A stretch of DNA of 64,000 bases. Source: Asticcacaulis sp. AC402. GTDB taxonomy: Bacteria > Pseudomonadota > Alphaproteobacteria > Caulobacterales > Caulobacteraceae. The DNA is taken from NCBI RefSeq assembly GCF_000495835.1, contig NZ_AWGC01000027.1:30295-94294 (forward strand), given 5' to 3'. Positions 9,150-17,796 of this stretch are shown piece after piece. How positions within the stretch are numbered: the first letter of the stretch is position 1; each line of letters starts with the position of its first letter. Made by a program: the position numbers and the translations under genes. Below the pieces are notes generated by a model that had not been told where the DNA came from, did not search any database, and saw only the letters and a program-made list of their open reading frames with translations.

Positions 9150-9745
9150 CAGGACTTTGTCCTGTCGGAATGCGATCCCATGCGGGTATGGATATGAGCT
9201 ATCGCCTTCATCATCTGTTTTTCAATCGCACTTACCGTTACACCGTATCTCACCGCCAACTGGCTGTAGCTTAAGCCATCCAGACGGTTCAATAACAATA
9301 TTTCCCGCCGTCGCGGCGGCATGTCTTCCAGCGCCAGGAGCAGGTTTGACAAATCTTCTCGCACGATTAAGACGCGCTCGCTGGACGGCTCCTCACCCCC
9401 AAGCTCCAGATTTTCAGTAGAAATATGCATGTCCTGATGGCGGACGCGCTCCCGTCGCCCCTTATCCACCGCCACCGAAGCGGCGACCCGGAACAGATAG
9501 GCCTTCGGATTATCGATGAGGCTATCCGCCTGAAGACCGGACAGGCGCGCGAAGACTTCCTGCGCGCCGTCTTCGGCCTCAGGCGTCTGAAACCCTCTGC
9601 GCTTGAAAAATCGAACGAGGGGAGAAAAGAAGCGATTATGGACCAGGTCGCCTAAACGTGAGCGTTCCGACCCCGCCAGTACTGGGTCGGCTGACGCCGT
9701 GGTGTTCCCGGTCGGCGGTGAAGAAGGCGGCGCCTTGCCGTCCAT
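9149..9745 (-). CDS. fecI: FecI-type ECF sigma factor
   Basis: I chose the ATG at 9743-9745 because AGGAG sits five bases upstream; the frame remains open to 9817. The 198-residue product has region 2 (DLVHNRFFSPLVRFFKRRGFQTPEAEDGAQEVFARL) and region 4 (DMPPRRREILLLNRLDGLSYSQLAVRYGVT). It is one base from overlapping fecR completely and lies 117 bases after astD with no obvious terminator, so it may be transcribed with the ast genes as well as from its own promoter. Its probable target is the TonB receptor and the downstream cyanophycin genes. The regulatory link is inferred from gene order. Confidence 0.88.
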   Translation of the reverse strand: MDGKAPPSSPPTGNTTASADPVLAGSERSRLGDLVHNRFFSPLVRFFKRRGFQTPEAEDGAQEVFARLSGLQADSLIDNPKAYLFRVAASVAVDKGRRERVRHQDMHISTENLELGGEEPSSERVLIVREDLSNLLLALEDMPPRRREILLLNRLDGLSYSQLAVRYGVTVSAIEKQMMKAIAHIHTRMGSHSDRTKS

Positions 9746-9862
9746 ACCTGCTCCTGTGGATGAGGGTCCCTTGTCCGAGCCCTTCACATGTAAGATAGCA
9801 TCAACCCAACGCGCCAAGCTCTGTGACGGCTCTGTGGATTTGACGACTTTAAAAAAGCTAAC

Positions 9863-11326
9863 TTAGCGCCCAAAGCCACCACCGTAGCCTGCCGGCGTCT
9901 GTCGGACGGCTTTTTGCGCGCTTTGGGTTGCCTGGGGCCAGGCACAATAGTCGGCGGCATAATAGGCGCTGGGGCGATGATTACCTGACAGGCCCGGCCC
10001 CCCGAATGGCAGGGATGATGGCGCGCCGGCGGTCGGACGATTGCGCGTGAGGACGCCGGCGTTCAAGTGGCTGTAGGCCTTGCGCCACAGGTCGTCGTCA
10101 TCGCCGACAAATCCGGCGGCCAGGCCAAACCGCGTAGCATTGGCGCGGTCTATGGCGCTGTCGAAATCCCGAACACGGGTCACCTGCAATAGCGGCCCGA
10201 ACAGTTCGGTATCCGGTACATCACGGGCGTGAGTCACATCGATCAGGGCAGGTCGCAAAAACGCGCCGGGCCCAAAAGGGTGCTCGAAAGCCTGAACAGG
10301 TTTGGCCCCTGACGTGAGCAGATCCGACTCAAACCTCAGGGCAGCCTGGGCGGCGGGGGCCGAGACCACAGACCCCATGAAAACATCCTGATCCCACGCG
10401 CCAATCGGCACGGTGCGAATACGTTCGACCAGCGCTGTCAAAACGTCATCTCCAAACCCACCTTCCGGCAGGATCAGGCGGCGCGCGCACGAGCAACGTT
10501 GACCGGTCGTCACAAAGGCTGAGGTGAACACAATATCGGCGGCGGCCTCGACATCGGCCGGATTCCACACGATAAGCGGATTGTTCCCGCCCATTTCCAG
10601 CGCCAGTATAATCTGAGGCCGTCCGGCAAAATGCCTGTGGAACGCCAGGCCCGCCTCGACCGAACCGGTAAACAACAGCCCATCGATTCGGGCATTGAGG
10701 ACGGCGCTACCCACCTCGCGCCCGCCGTGCACCACATTCAGGCACCCTTGCGGCAACCCGGCAGCTTCAAACGCCTCGACCATCAGGGCAGCGACCGAAG
10801 GCGCCAGTTCCGACGGCTTGAAGACGCAGGTGTTGCCAGCCAGCAAGGCCGGAACCAGATGGCCGTTGGGCAGATGACCCGGAAAGTTGAACGGCCCAAT
10901 CACGGCCATGACGCCGTGCGGCCGATGACCCAGGTCGATCGTTCCGAAGGCGGCGGCGGCAGATTTTTGCCCCGCCCTTTCGGCTTGCGCTTTTACGGAA
11001 ATCGCGACCTTGGCCGCCATCGCATCCGCCTCGCTCAGGGATTCCCAAAGGGCCTTGCCCATATCACGGCTAATGGCGCGGGCAATCGCGTCGCGACGCG
11101 AGGTCAGGGCGTCGGCGTAAGCCTCCAATATGGCGATACGTTCAGCTTGTGGCCTCAATGCCCATGGCGCAAAGGCGGCGCGGGCAGCCCCCACCGCTGC
11201 CTCGACCTGCGCGCCACTGGCGGCATGACCCGACCAGACGACTTCATCGGATGCCGGGCAGGTTTTCTGAAACGCAGGTCCGTCCCCGGCCGACCACTGG
11301 CCATTCTTATAGACATCACGCGTCAT
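9863..11326 (-). CDS. astD: N-succinylglutamate 5-semialdehyde dehydrogenase
   Basis: The 487-residue aldehyde dehydrogenase is close to the usual AstD length (about 490). It has the nucleotide-binding GPFNFPGHLPNGHLVPALLAGN segment, the FTGSVEAGLAFHRHF motif, a catalytic Glu in ALEMGGNNPL and a catalytic Cys in TTGQRCSCARR. It oxidises succinylglutamate semialdehyde to succinylglutamate in the AST arginine pathway. Its start overlaps the 3' end of the M20 hydrolase gene by 11 bases. The assignment is strengthened by adjacent astA and astB. Confidence 0.92.
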   Translation of the reverse strand: MTRDVYKNGQWSAGDGPAFQKTCPASDEVVWSGHAASGAQVEAAVGAARAAFAPWALRPQAERIAILEAYADALTSRRDAIARAISRDMGKALWESLSEADAMAAKVAISVKAQAERAGQKSAAAAFGTIDLGHRPHGVMAVIGPFNFPGHLPNGHLVPALLAGNTCVFKPSELAPSVAALMVEAFEAAGLPQGCLNVVHGGREVGSAVLNARIDGLLFTGSVEAGLAFHRHFAGRPQIILALEMGGNNPLIVWNPADVEAAADIVFTSAFVTTGQRCSCARRLILPEGGFGDDVLTALVERIRTVPIGAWDQDVFMGSVVSAPAAQAALRFESDLLTSGAKPVQAFEHPFGPGAFLRPALIDVTHARDVPDTELFGPLLQVTRVRDFDSAIDRANATRFGLAAGFVGDDDDLWRKAYSHLNAGVLTRNRPTAGAPSSLPFGGPGLSGNHRPSAYYAADYCAWPQATQSAQKAVRQTPAGYGGGFGR

Positions 11327-12581
11327 GGTGCGGCTCCATCAGGGCGTGGATCCTATGGGCATCTATGCGCCCATCGGCCAGCCGGTTAAGGATAAGGGCC
11401 GATAGTCCGGCCCGCTCAGCTAAACTCTCTACGACCATGAACTCTGCGGGTGAATGGATGAGGCCTCCGCGTACGCCCAGCGTGTCTATGTTCGGCACGC
11501 CCGCGGCAAAAACATTATTGCCTTCGCATACCCCGCCGGTATCGACATAGGTGATCGAAAGGCCAAGACCGGCCCCGGTTTCGGCAATGGCCAGGCTGAG
11601 AGCGGCCTGAGCGGCATTATGCGGTTTGGGTGGACGGTAAAAGCCGCCGTGTATATGACCCGTGATGCCATCGCGCTCACACACCTGATCAAACGTCGCG
11701 CGCACCTTCTGCGTGGTCCAGGCTGCCGCACCCTGATCCGGGGCCCGCACGCCCAGACGAACAATGGCCAGATCGGGCACAATATTGACCGCGCCCCCGC
11801 CATCCAGACGCCCGACATTGAAAGTCACGCCCGGATATTCGTGTTCCAGACGCTCCATCTGCGTAATAAACTGGGCGGCGGCATAAAGGGCGTTGCGGCC
11901 TTGCTCCGGGGCGCGACCGGCATGGGACGCCTTGCCATGGAAAACGATGTCAAAAATTGCCGAACCTTTGCGCGCGCCTGCCATGGCTCCGCTTTCCATC
12001 GCCGGTTCGTAGGTCATGCCGATGTGGGCGCCTGTCGCGGCCTTATGGATTAGCTGTTGGCTGGCGAAATTGCCGGTCTCTTCGTCAGGCGACAGGACGA
12101 TACGATAGCCGAGCCTGTCCTTCAGGGGCCCGGCTTCAAAGGCTTGCAGCGCCTCCAGCATGACCACCAGTCCCCCCTTCATATCGGCGACGCCGGGACC
12201 ATTGATGCGACCGTCGCCAAGATCGGTGATGGCTTCGAACGTGCCGGGCGCATAAACCGTGTCGTAGTGGCCGGTGAGAACGACCTGCACTGGCGCCTCC
12301 GGTCTGGCGGTCGCCTGCAATACCGAACCGCTTTGAAAGCGCGTCGATTCACCCTTGGTGTCGATCTTATCCACCGGCGCGCAGCGAATCAGCTGAATGT
12401 CAGCATCCAGTTCCGAAAAGGCGTCTTCAAGAATGGGGGCAAAGGCCGTCAGGCCCTCGATATTGGTGCTGCCGGTGTTCAAGCGGGCCCAGTCCAGAGT
12501 CCGGGTCAGCAGGGCGGGTTTGCGCGCGTCGATACGCGCCAGGACCACGCGATCGTGGTCATCCAATTGGCGAAGGCTCAT
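11316..12581 (-). CDS. M20-family metallohydrolase, candidate succinylglutamate desuccinylase
   Basis: The 421-residue M20/M25/M40 hydrolase keeps all the expected metal and catalytic residues: TGHYDTVY (His105, Asp107), GPGVADMKGG (Asp133), SPDEETGN (Glu167, Glu168) and IHSPAEF near the C-terminus. It sits between astB (3 bases upstream) and astD (11-base overlap), where the final AST enzyme would be expected. No M14-type AstE is visible in the window. DapE, a known M20 enzyme, removes succinyl groups from an amino acid, so replacement of AstE is chemically plausible. An alternative is a dipeptidase or carboxypeptidase acting on arginine-derived substrates. Fold certain, substrate inferred. 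Confidence 0.85.
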   Translation of the reverse strand: MSLRQLDDHDRVVLARIDARKPALLTRTLDWARLNTGSTNIEGLTAFAPILEDAFSELDADIQLIRCAPVDKIDTKGESTRFQSGSVLQATARPEAPVQVVLTGHYDTVYAPGTFEAITDLGDGRINGPGVADMKGGLVVMLEALQAFEAGPLKDRLGYRIVLSPDEETGNFASQQLIHKAATGAHIGMTYEPAMESGAMAGARKGSAIFDIVFHGKASHAGRAPEQGRNALYAAAQFITQMERLEHEYPGVTFNVGRLDGGGAVNIVPDLAIVRLGVRAPDQGAAAWTTQKVRATFDQVCERDGITGHIHGGFYRPPKPHNAAQAALSLAIAETGAGLGLSITYVDTGGVCEGNNVFAAGVPNIDTLGVRGGLIHSPAEFMVVESLAERAGLSALILNRLADGRIDAHRIHALMEPHHDA

Positions 12582-12584
12582 GAA

Positions 12585-13919
12585 TTACCCCTGCTGAAAG
12601 TCATACAACGCCCCCAGACCAAGGATGCGCGTCAATTCATCCAGCGCGGTTCGGGATTCCGTCATCAGGTTCGGATCGCCCAGATCGTCCGGGTCCAGTC
12701 GGTCGCGATAATGAGACCTTACCCAGGCTTCAAGCTGCGTGAGCGTCTCCGGTGTCATCACGACGCCCGAATGCACGCCACGCATTTCCTCCGCGGTGAG
12801 TTGGACTCTCAGGCGTAAACAGGCCGGGCCGCCACCGTTGCGCATACTTTCGCGGATGTCGCGGTAAACAACCTCATCGATCGGGTTCTCACCGGCAACA
12901 CACGCCGCAGCGAATTCACGCGCGCTATCAACGTCTTCGGCATCCGATGGCACGATCAGGCTCATTTTGCCGTCAGGGCGGGTGATCAACTGACTGTTAA
13001 ACAGATAGGATCTGATGGCATCCCCGATCGGCATCTGTGCGGCCGATGCCATCACAAAGATCGGCTCAAACCCTGAGGTCTCTGCGGCACGACGGATAAC
13101 ATCCTTCGTAGACGCCACGTCGTCGAAGGCCTGTTCGTGGAACAGCATCAGCCGTTCGTTGGTGACGCACACCACATCGTTGTGAAAGGCTCCGGCGTCA
13201 ATGGCGAGAGGATTTTGTTCAACAAAAACGGCGTGCCTTGTCCCGTGCAGCCGCGCCACTGCCTGAGACGCCTCAAGGGTTTGTCGACCTGGAAAACGGG
13301 TGCGATTTGCGTGCCGTTGCAAACCGACGCGGCCATAAACGAAGACCTCCAAACTCCCGGTTCCATGCCTGGCCCCCATCAGATTATGATTGGCCGCGCC
13401 TTCATCGCCGAACAGATCACAGGCCGGCAAGGCTTCATGAACGCAAAAACACGCCTCATCCTTAAACACACGGCGCAACACGCGCGTAGTGAACTCAGAT
13501 TCGAGACTGCGATGGGGCATGGCGACCAGATTGGCCGGTGTCAAATGCACCCGCCCATCCCGGGTGTTCCCGCTGGGGCTGACAGTGGCGGCATTGGCCG
13601 TCCACATGTTGGAGGCAGAACTGACATTGGCGACAAGGGCGTGATCCGTCACCCAGGCTGTCTTGAGGACCTCACGGTCGCTGCCGCTAAAGCCAATCCG
13701 CCGCAGGGCTGGCAAAAACGGCCGCTCATGGGGCGGCAAGACCCCCTGCACGAGGCCCATCTCCATCAGGCAACGCATTTTGGCCAGGCCCTGCAAGGCC
13801 GCGGCCCTGGGGTTGGCGCGCTCACCGGCATTGAGTCGCGACGCCATATTGCCAAAAGAAAGGCCGGCATAGTTGTGCGTCGGGCCGATCAGGCCGTCAA
13901 AATTCATCTCCTGGCTCAT
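12585..13919 (-). CDS. astB: N-succinylarginine dihydrolase
   Basis: The 444-residue protein matches the family length (about 445). It begins MSQEMNFDGLIGPTHNYAGLSFGN, typical of AstB, and carries the catalytic His in DAGAFHNDVVCVTNERLMLFHE and the catalytic Cys near the end in GGGPACLRLRV. It converts succinylarginine to succinylornithine, releasing ammonia and CO2. The start overlaps the astA stop (ATGA at 13916-13919). Confidence 0.95.
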   Translation of the reverse strand: MSQEMNFDGLIGPTHNYAGLSFGNMASRLNAGERANPRAAALQGLAKMRCLMEMGLVQGVLPPHERPFLPALRRIGFSGSDREVLKTAWVTDHALVANVSSASNMWTANAATVSPSGNTRDGRVHLTPANLVAMPHRSLESEFTTRVLRRVFKDEACFCVHEALPACDLFGDEGAANHNLMGARHGTGSLEVFVYGRVGLQRHANRTRFPGRQTLEASQAVARLHGTRHAVFVEQNPLAIDAGAFHNDVVCVTNERLMLFHEQAFDDVASTKDVIRRAAETSGFEPIFVMASAAQMPIGDAIRSYLFNSQLITRPDGKMSLIVPSDAEDVDSAREFAAACVAGENPIDEVVYRDIRESMRNGGGPACLRLRVQLTAEEMRGVHSGVVMTPETLTQLEAWVRSHYRDRLDPDDLGDPNLMTESRTALDELTRILGLGALYDFQQG

Positions 13920-14905
13920 GGCATGACCTCTGCGTCAATTCGCGCCATTGTGAGAATTTCGGTGGCAAGTTCGTCCACAACGTCGCGCGAAACCCGTTGC
14001 GATCCCCAATCGGCAAGACCGATCGTCGCGCGAAAGTCAGCGCCCTGGCCCCCAAATACCAAGGCCGACTGAAGGGCGGCGGCGGTCACACCCTGAACGG
14101 CGGTCACGGTGCGGGCAATCAGGGTCCGGTCCGTTTCGCACACCATGGAGGGCCCTCCGTCGAAGACATCGCACAGGTCTGTGCGACGAAACCCTGTGCC
14201 TTCCAGCAGTTTAACCGCGCCGGCGGAATTGTCATTAGGCCGTCCAACACACCGGGAAACCGTTTCCGGCAACAGATTTAAAAAGATGGGCAAGGACGGC
14301 AAGAGCTGATCGATAAAATGACCGTCATTCATGCACAGTTTATCGGCCTGATCATAGGGCACATCGATGAATTTCGAGGTCAGGTGGGTCCAGAACGGCG
14401 ACTCACCGTCAGCATCGAACCACCCTCGAATATCGGCCATCAACCGGTCATCAAACGCCGTACGGTGGTTGGCTATGTAGGCCAGTCGTCCCAGAGACAA
14501 CAGGCGCGCAAAACCTGACCCGCGCGCCTGCGGTGCCACATAAAGGGTGGCCAGCTCGGTATAGCCATCAAAATCTGTGGTAAGCTGAAGCGTTTCATAG
14601 GTTACCGTCAACTTGGGTCGCGATGCGTGCCGGGTATGCCGACTGCGCTTGAAACTGTAGAACGGACGATCCACGCCCAGTCTGGGAATAATGGACGAAA
14701 TACCCGCGATTTCACCCGCGTGTTCCGCCACAAACAGCAGGCGGTGGCTGGTGGGATCACCGGCCAGACACCTGAGGGTTTTCTCCACGCACTCCGTCAC
14801 TTCGGACCGGGTTCTGGGCACGGTTGTCAGACCCGATCCCGCCGTGGCGGTTAACCGGGCTATCGCCTCTATATCGTCAGCTTTCGCGAGTCTGAAAATC
14901 GCCAC
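13916..14905 (-). CDS. astA: Arginine N-succinyltransferase
   Basis: The 329-residue GNAT-fold enzyme begins with MAIFRLAKADDIEAIARL and has the family segments RPFYSFKRSRHTRHASRP and ELATLYVAPQARGSGFARLLSLGR. It transfers succinyl from succinyl-CoA to arginine, the entry step of the AST pathway, in the cytoplasm. It is the first gene of the ast run. The 110-base gap to the Lrp-type regulator upstream probably holds the promoter. It is slightly shorter than E. coli AstA (344) but complete. Confidence 0.95.
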   Translation of the reverse strand: MAIFRLAKADDIEAIARLTATAGSGLTTVPRTRSEVTECVEKTLRCLAGDPTSHRLLFVAEHAGEIAGISSIIPRLGVDRPFYSFKRSRHTRHASRPKLTVTYETLQLTTDFDGYTELATLYVAPQARGSGFARLLSLGRLAYIANHRTAFDDRLMADIRGWFDADGESPFWTHLTSKFIDVPYDQADKLCMNDGHFIDQLLPSLPIFLNLLPETVSRCVGRPNDNSAGAVKLLEGTGFRRTDLCDVFDGGPSMVCETDRTLIARTVTAVQGVTAAALQSALVFGGQGADFRATIGLADWGSQRVSRDVVDELATEILTMARIDAEVMP

Positions 14906-15030
14906 GCGGAGGTCCTTGTAAGGTTTGAAGCCTTAAGGTGGCACGGCCCGGGGAGAATAAAGCGTTGTTGTGGCGCGAGGCATACGACGACTATGCGGTA
15001 GGCAGGCCATAAACCGCATAAAATTCGGTA

Positions 15031-15516
15031 TCAGGACGTGTGTTGCAGCCTCTCGATCGGAAAGCCGTTGAAGGCCTTGGCAATATCCAGCACCGGGACC
15101 GTTACCAGCTTGGCGATCGGGAGATCGCCCTCCAGAAGTTCATCGGACAGAGCATTGAGGGCCGGCATGTCGCGCGTCGTCACCGCCAGAAGATAGTCAA
15201 AGCGCCCGCTGACCTTCACCGCCATGATGATTTCATCGCGTCCGGCAATGGCGCGTTCAAAGACCTGATGATCGGCAAGCTTATGGTTAGATAAGGTAAT
15301 TTCGAGCAAGGCATGTAAAACCGGCCCTATTTTTGACGGAGACAAGACGCTAATGTCACGGGCAATGTATCCCTTGTCCCTCAGCTTCTGAACCCGTGAC
15401 AGACAGGCACTGGCCGACAGGGCAACCTTGTCGGACAGGGCCAGATTGGTAATGCGGGCATCGGTTTGCAGGGCACGCAGGATTTTCAGGTCGATCTTGT
15501 CGAGTCGCAGGGTCAT
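15031..15516 (-). CDS. Lrp/AsnC-family transcriptional regulator
   Basis: The start chosen is the ATG at 15514-15516 (MTLRLDKIDLKILRAL), the usual family N-terminus; the frame extends upstream to 15564 but the extra residues are atypical. The 161-residue product has an N-terminal winged helix (LALSDKVALSASACLSRVQKLRDKGYI) and a C-terminal RAM/AsnC ligand-binding domain. It lies between astA and a divergent aminotransferase and probably senses arginine or a related amino acid. The regulatory assignment is by position only. Confidence 0.88.
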   Translation of the reverse strand: MTLRLDKIDLKILRALQTDARITNLALSDKVALSASACLSRVQKLRDKGYIARDISVLSPSKIGPVLHALLEITLSNHKLADHQVFERAIAGRDEIIMAVKVSGRFDYLLAVTTRDMPALNALSDELLEGDLPIAKLVTVPVLDIAKAFNGFPIERLQHTS

Positions 15517-15637
15517 GACACGTCTTAACACAGTCAACCGAATAAAATTCGGCAAAAACTGCATTCCGTGCGTTTATTCTCAGAATTAGAGCGGGTTTAC
15601 ACCTTTCATACGCCACCATCCGTGCTGAAATGCCGTC

Positions 15638-16990
15638 ATGACCCCACACAGCAGACTTGACGTTCTTCATCCGGCCTCTTCGATTGCGGCCATGCTGCAG
15701 TCCGGCCCCCGCCGCATGGCCTCGGCCAAGGGTGTCAGGATACGCGATGACACAGGTCATGAACTGCTGGATGGAACGGCAGGTCTCTGGTGCGTTAACA
15801 TTGGCCACGGGCGCGAGGAGATCGCGCAAGTTATGGCCGATGCCGTGCGAAATCTCGACTATTTCCACACCTTTGGCGGCTATTCCAATGCGGCTCAGGA
15901 GACCCTGGGGGCTCGACTGGTGGCCATGGCGCCCGGCGACCTCAACCATGTGTTTTTTGGCTCATCCGGGTCAGACGCCAATGACACGATCCTGAAAATA
16001 ATCTGGCATTACAATAATCTGTTGGGGCGGCGCGACAAGAAAAAGATCGTGTCGCGCTGGGGGGCCTATCACGGGACCTCGATCTCGACCGCCAGCCTGA
16101 CCGGTCTCAAAAGCTTCCACGATCAGTTCGACCTGCCGATAGAGCGCATACTTCACACCGAATGTCCGCACGCTTACCGATTTGCCACTGAGGGCGAAGA
16201 TGAACTGGCCTTTTCAACCCGCCTGATTGACGCGTTCAAGCAGTTGATTCACGATCAGGGTGCCGAAACCATCGCTGCTTTCATAGGAGAGCCTGTTCTG
16301 GGTGCCGGTGGGGTCGTGCCGCCGCCGAAAGGCTACTGGGCTGGTATTCAGCAAGTGTGCCAGGAAAATGACATCCTGCTGGTGGCGGATGAGGTTGTGT
16401 GCGGCTTTGGGCGCACGGGTGCCGACTTCGGCAGCCAGACCTATGACATAAGGCCCGATTTCATGGCCACCGCCAAAGGGTTGACCTCAGGCGTTTTCCC
16501 GATGTCAGCAGCCTTTATGACGACCCGTATCTGGGACGTTTTGCACGACGGGTCTAAAGCACTGGGCGGCTTTTCGCACGGCTATACCTATTCCGGTCAC
16601 CCGGTTGGGGCCGCCGTGGCCAATGCCGTGCTGGACATCTATCAGGGTGAACATCTGGCCGATAATGCGCGCCGCGTCGGCGCGCACCTGATGCAAAGGC
16701 TTAGCGACGAACTGGGTGATCATCCGCACGTCGGCGAAATTCGCGGAGTCGGCCTTGTTTGTGCCGTGCAGTTGGTGGAGGATAAATCCAGCCGCAGGCT
16801 GTTCGAACCCGGACGAAAGCTGCCCGCGGCCATCGCCGAAGCGGCCTATGGGTGCGGCCTCATTGTCCGACCGCTGCCCAGCATTGGGGCCCTGGCCTTT
16901 TCGCCGCCGCTTACCCTGACCCTGTCAGACGCCGATGAGATGGTAACACGTTTTGTGAGCGCCTTCACCCGTATCATGTCAACGGTTTGA
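15638..16990 (+). CDS. Class III PLP aminotransferase (omega-amino acid type)
   Basis: The 450-residue fold-type I aminotransferase has GTAGLWCVNIGHGR near the N-terminus, HVFFGSSGSDAND, the DEVVCGFGRTG segment and the PLP lysine in MATAKGLTSG. It is longer than AstC/ArgD (about 400) and resembles omega-amino acid/putrescine-pyruvate transaminases. It is transcribed divergently from the Lrp regulator next to the ast genes, which lack a recognisable astC. It may therefore act on succinylornithine, or on arginine, ornithine or putrescine. Family is confident; substrate is not established. The 73-base divergent gap is the likely shared control region. Confidence 0.85.
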   Translation: MTPHSRLDVLHPASSIAAMLQSGPRRMASAKGVRIRDDTGHELLDGTAGLWCVNIGHGREEIAQVMADAVRNLDYFHTFGGYSNAAQETLGARLVAMAPGDLNHVFFGSSGSDANDTILKIIWHYNNLLGRRDKKKIVSRWGAYHGTSISTASLTGLKSFHDQFDLPIERILHTECPHAYRFATEGEDELAFSTRLIDAFKQLIHDQGAETIAAFIGEPVLGAGGVVPPPKGYWAGIQQVCQENDILLVADEVVCGFGRTGADFGSQTYDIRPDFMATAKGLTSGVFPMSAAFMTTRIWDVLHDGSKALGGFSHGYTYSGHPVGAAVANAVLDIYQGEHLADNARRVGAHLMQRLSDELGDHPHVGEIRGVGLVCAVQLVEDKSSRRLFEPGRKLPAAIAEAAYGCGLIVRPLPSIGALAFSPPLTLTLSDADEMVTRFVSAFTRIMSTV

Positions 16991-17087
16991 CCCCAGAGGG
17001 CCATGGGCAGGGTTACCAACTGGCTGAACACGCCCTGTCTTTACGTGGTCCCCGAGGGCCCCGGGAGCAGGGCGGTTTCGCCGGACC

Positions 17088-17321
17088 CTACCCGCCACGG
17101 CAGGCACGCCGCGCCTTCAGTTCCGCCACGTTCACGTGGTTGCGCATCATGGCGCGCTGACGGGCACCGCCATTACGATAGGCGGCCTGGCTGACCGTAG
17201 TCCGGCCAGCGTCCGCATTGCATTGCCGGGTTTGGGCGACACTGCGGTCCGGCTGTGCGACGGCCACGGACGAGATGCCGGACAAAACCAGCACGAGAGA
17301 CATCAGACAGATTCGAGACAC
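17088..17321 (-). CDS. Small secreted hypothetical protein, 77 aa
   Basis: I place the start at the GTG at 17319-17321, preceded by AGGAG seven bases upstream; an in-frame ATG is at 17301-17303. The product has a signal peptide (CLMSLVLVLSGISSVAVA) and a mature peptide of about 53 residues with two Cys that could form one disulphide (QCNADAG..RRACRGG). The family is not recognised. The longer open frame to 17654 is spurious because it runs through a MITE copy. Two TTAA motifs lie about 50-65 bases upstream, six bases apart. Confidence 0.55.
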   Translation of the reverse strand: MSRICLMSLVLVLSGISSVAVAQPDRSVAQTRQCNADAGRTTVSQAAYRNGGARQRAMMRNHVNVAELKARRACRGG

Positions 17322-17476
17322 ACACCACTCCTGAGCGAAGATCCACGTATCCGCAGCAAGAAGGGTGCCAAGGTTAAGCCTGGTTAACCTTGTCTTCAGG
17401 GCGCGGAAATTGTGTTCCGAGGTCGCGAACTCCGCTGGCACTAGAACTGGATGAGTTTTGATCAAAATGTGGCGTA

Positions 17477-17623
17477 TACCAAACCTCATAAAGGATGACG
17501 CTTGGTATTCGCATTTTTTCAGCTCAAACGCCGCGTGGCTCCTCGCAAAAGCTCGGGCGCCCAAAGAACGTTCTCTGGCGCGCTTGCAAACCCGCGATGA
17601 GTCAAGGTCATCGAGGGTTGGTA
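17477..17623 (+). mobile_element. MITE-like element, copy 2
   Basis: A 147-bp copy beginning TACCAAACC and ending GGGTTGGTA, with the same internal blocks as copy 1. Flanking triplets are GTA and TTA, so the target duplication is imperfect here. It lies between the small secreted protein and the porin gene. Confidence 0.85.
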
Positions 17624-17796
17624 TTAGGCCACCAGTTGTACCGCCATGGCGCAAAGTCAGGTTTCCGAAGTGGAAGTCGCCGCCTGAAAGGCGTCGTCAC
17701 CTGGCGCCTGTGTAAACCTTACCGCCGCATTAACCTTACCCGTGAACGGAATATTGGCGCGTTTACCCTAAGTTGTCCGGCGAAACGGAAAGCGCC

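Noticed and set aside
17374..17390. CtrA-type box upstream of the small secreted protein
   Set aside because: The two TTAA motifs are separated by six rather than seven bases, so it was not called as a site.
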